A program made the translations under genes and the position numbers. Positions 61,444-64,000 of a stretch of 64,000 nt of DNA are shown piece by piece. Source of the DNA: Paraburkholderia sp. BL10I2N1 (GTDB lineage: Bacteria; Pseudomonadota; Gammaproteobacteria; Burkholderiales; Burkholderiaceae); NCBI RefSeq assembly GCF_004361815.1, contig NZ_SNWA01000002.1, forward strand, positions 558,001 through 622,000, written 5' to 3'. The notes below the pieces were generated by a model that saw only the letters and a program-made list of their open reading frames with translations, ran no database searches and had not been told where the DNA came from. The first letter of the stretch is position 1. Each line of letters begins with the position of its first letter.

Positions 61444-61917
61444 CTGCTCGATACCACCAGTCAACGCCGGACACTGTCTGGGGCTACTACGGCTTCACCG
61501 AAGAACAGGTCGGCTCCGGAGACTTCAACGCGCAGATGTCCAATTCGTTCCTCGATGGCACAAAAGCCGCACTCGAAATGGCCGCCGTCGCCAATGCGTG
61601 CGATCTTCGTCCGCCGTCGGACGGCCTCGCCTTCCCCGCCTGTGGCGTCGACGATCTGCCGAACCTTCTGCGGCCCGTGTCGGTGCGTGGCATCCTGCCT
61701 CATCGCGGCAGCGTCGAAGTCGTGTCGTCGCTCGAACGGGACGGGCGTCCGGTCTTCCGGGATCTGCGCTGGGGCGTGTACGCCGTCTTCGAAGCGCCGA
61801 CGGACTATGTGCGCGACTGTTTCGATGCAGTACGGCGTGGCCGATCCGGGGCATGGTCACGGTGTCAGTGATCCCGATCCGGGCATCTGCGCGCCATTTA
61901 TGGAGAACCCGCATTAG
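61444..61917 (+). pseudogene. remnant of a homoserine-dehydrogenase-like NAD(P)-dependent oxidoreductase (SAF domain)
   Basis: From about 61448 the plus frame reads YHQSTPDTVWGYYGFTEEQV, GSGDFNAQMSNSFLDGTKAA, LEMAAVANAC, VRGILPHRGSVEVVSSLERD, FRDLRWGVYAVFEAPTDYV. This is the middle part of a COG4091-type oxidoreductase of about 440 residues. The N-terminal nucleotide-binding half is absent. Near 61826 a shift is needed to continue QYGVADPG, after which similarity ends. It faces the truncated LysR gene, its probable former regulator. Confidence 0.7.
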
Positions 61918-62074
61918 TCACGATAAACGCGCCGACGCGCTTGCGAACCGATAGTTTTGTTCTCCTTAGCGCCAACCGGTTTGAGTCGGACGGACGCACG
62001 CCTGCGGCTCAATGTGAATCAGACAAAACCGATTTGAATAGATTCGTTGCGCAGAGTTAACAACCTGGCAATTG

Positions 62075-62101
62075 TTGACGATCCGCTTTCGCCGGTAATG
62101 T
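62075..62101 (+). promoter_or_regulatory. possible promoter of the adhesin gene
   Basis: TTGACG (62075-62080) and TAATGT (62096-62101) with a 15-base spacer, 42 bases before the adhesin start. The spacing is shorter than usual. No good Shine-Dalgarno sequence precedes the ATG at 62143. Confidence 0.3.
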
Positions 62102-62142
62102 AGCTTCGCGCGCTTGACATCGAATCAACAAAAGCATCAACA

Positions 62143-64000
62143 ATGAATAACACGCGCTATCGGCTTGTATTCAGCAAGTTGCGAGGCATGCTCGTCGCGG
62201 TTGAGGAAACCGCCACAGGAACCGGCAAGTCCAGTCGGGGCGAAACCAGCGTTGTGCGGGCGTGCCCGTATGCTTCGCAGACGCCGTTCTTTGCGTTGCG
62301 TCAGATGGCGTTCGCTGTCCTGTTGCTGCTCGGCGTGCTTCCTGCCAGCTATGCGCAAATTGTTACCGCGCCCGGCTCCGGCGCGCAGGTGATCCAGACG
62401 CCAAACGGTTTGCCGCAGGTGAACGTGGCACGTCCGTCGGGGGCTGGCGTGTCCGTTAATACGTACTCGCAGTTCGACGTGCAGAAGCCAGGCGCGATCC
62501 TGAATAACTCGCCTGTGCTCGTTAACACGCAGCAGGCGGGCTACATCAACGGCAACCCGAATTATGCCGCCGGTCAGTCCGCGAAGATCATCGTCAACCA
62601 GGTCAACAGCAGCGCCGCGAGCCAGATCAACGGCGCGCTCGAAGTCGCGGGAAGCCGGGCCGAAGTCGTCATAGCCAACGGTTCGGGCATCTCGGTGAAC
62701 GGCGGTTCATTCCTGAACACCGCGCGCGCGATCCTGACGACCAGCACGCCGAACTACGGCGCAGACGGCAGCCTGACCGGGTTCAATGTCACGGGCGGCA
62801 ATATTACCGTCCAGGGCGCGGGCCTGAATGCTTCGAACGTCGATCAGGTGGACCTGCTCGCGCGTGCGGTGCAGGCAAACGCGGCGATCTATGCGAACAA
62901 CCTGAACGTCATCACCGGCCCGAACCAGGTCAATCACGACACGCTCGCCGCGACGCCGATTGCCGGGACGGGACCCGCGCCAGGTGTGTCGATCGACGTG
63001 AGCCAGCTTGGCGGCATGTATGCGAATCGCATCATTCTGGTCGGCTCGGAAAACGGCGTCGGTGTCTCGAATGCGGGCGTGGTCGCCGCGCAGGCGGGCG
63101 ACCTGACGCTCACCACGCAGGGCAGGCTTGTCCTCACCGGCCGCACCAATGCAAGCGGCAACCTGTCGGTGTCGGTGGCGGGCGACATCGATAACAGCGG
63201 CACGACCTACGGCCAGCAGAACGTATCGGTGAACACATCGGGCGATCTGACCAACAGCGGCACGCTGGCTGCACAGCAGGGCCTGACCGTCAACCGCGGG
63301 CAGCGTCGCGTCAACCGGAACCCTCGGCGCAGGCATCAACGCCGACTGGAGCGTGGCCCAGAGCGGCGACCTGAACTTCACCGCGACGGGTCAACTGAGC
63401 GCGACGGGTCAAAACATCGCGGGCGGCAATGCGACCCTGCAGGGCAACACCGTCACGCTTGCTGGCAGCCAGACCGCTGCTAACGGCGCCCTCAACGTTT
63501 CAGCCGCGCAGTCTCTCGACACCAGCACAGCCACGCTCGACGCATCGCAGCTATCGCTGAGCGCAACGAACCTCACCAACCACGGCGGGACGCTCACGCA
63601 GACCGGCACCGGGCCGACGACCATTGCCGTATCCGGCACCCTCGACAACACGAATGGCAAGCTGCTGACCAACAGCGCCGATCTGACGCTTTCGCCGGGT
63701 ACGCTTGTCAATGACGGCGGCACGATTGCGAACACCGGCACCAGTACGCTCTCGGTGAATACCGCAACGCTCTCGAACAATGGCGGCGACATCGCCACCA
63801 ATGGCGCATTGGCGGTGAACGCGGGCGCCGTCTTCAACCAGGGCGGTACGTTTGCCGCGCAGTCGCAGGCGGCCTTTATCGTGGCGTCGCTCGACAACAG
63901 CGCGGGCGGCTATATCGGCGCAAGGGACGTGTCGGTAAACGATGCCGGCGGGTTCAACAATGCGGGCGGAACAGTACAGGCCAATGACCGGCTTGACGTG
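62143..64000 (+). CDS. two-partner-secretion filamentous haemagglutinin/CdiA-type adhesin (partial, one apparent frameshift)
   Basis: The N-terminus has an extended signal peptide (NNTRYRLVFSKLRGMLVAVEE, then a hydrophobic core AFAVLLLLGVLPASYAQ). The TPS secretion domain follows (about residues 70-300, NTYSQFDVQKPGAILNNS, AEVVIANGSGISVNGGSFLN). Next are haemagglutinin repeats of about 20 residues (DLTNSGTLAAQQ, TLSNNGGDIATNGALAVNAG). At 63294-63295 one extra C shifts the frame: the first frame ends at 63483, whereas the frame from 63296 continues the repeats to the window end. It is probably exported by a TpsB partner and may be an adhesin or contact-dependent toxin; the toxin end is not in view. 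Confidence 0.82.

Overview
The window looks like chromosomal DNA of a GC-rich beta-proteobacterium of the Burkholderiaceae, most likely Paraburkholderia or Caballeronia. This is inferred from high GC with strong third-position bias, several small DUF4148 proteins typical of that family, a CitMHS/AtuA cluster, an AcuR/AcuI pair, and dense LysR, AraC and GntR regulation. No rRNA, tRNA or CRISPR array was seen.

Layout. 1-4.1 kb: a partial SsuA/TauA-type binding protein, a thioredoxin followed by a 5'-truncated AraC/GyrI gene, a secreted hydrolase, and an ArsR regulator with a 44-bp inverted-repeat operator and an SRPBCC protein. 4.1-7 kb: a sugar-acid dehydratase, then acuI/acuR. 7-11.1 kb: CitMHS transporter, AtuA protein and small partner, divergent from a LysR gene. 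11.1-17.3 kb: MAPEG and esterase genes, then a puu-type gamma-glutamyl polyamine cluster (puuB, puuR-like, puuA, class III aminotransferase). 17.3-28.2 kb: acyl-CoA dehydrogenase, TAXI solute-binding protein, a frameshifted AraC regulator, and many small envelope proteins around a catalase/cytochrome b561 pair. 28.6-36.8 kb: a tripartite RND efflux operon, convergent with a two-component system.

37.1-47 kb is a ten-gene minus-strand operon that reads as a complete hydroxyproline uptake and catabolism pathway. It holds a binding protein, an ATPase, two permeases, a deaminase, two proline-racemase-superfamily enzymes with different catalytic pairs, an FAD D-amino-acid dehydrogenase, a semialdehyde dehydrogenase and a GntR regulator. 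47.4-51.1 kb is decaying: an SRPBCC gene is followed by a frameshifted MFS transporter, a UTRA-domain remnant, an intact esterase and a carboxymuconolactone decarboxylase remnant.

51.3-55.3 kb is an accessory island. It carries two PAAR-type proteins, a putative peptidoglycan-hydrolase effector and a putative periplasmic immunity gene, chained by stop/start overlaps. An IS3-family element flanked by an exact 14-bp direct repeat splits the immunity gene, and a tyrosine-integrase remnant sits at the right edge. 55.4-60.9 kb is an Mrp/Mnh-type cation/proton antiporter operon whose last gene encodes two antiporter-type modules fused in one 1032-residue protein. 61-64 kb holds a truncated LysR gene and an oxidoreductase remnant facing each other, then a large two-partner-secretion adhesin (FhaB/CdiA type) with one apparent frameshift that runs off the window.

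Several genes are broken by single-base shifts (near 20826, 49276, 61826 and 63295). This could be true decay or sequence error, and read-level checking would decide.
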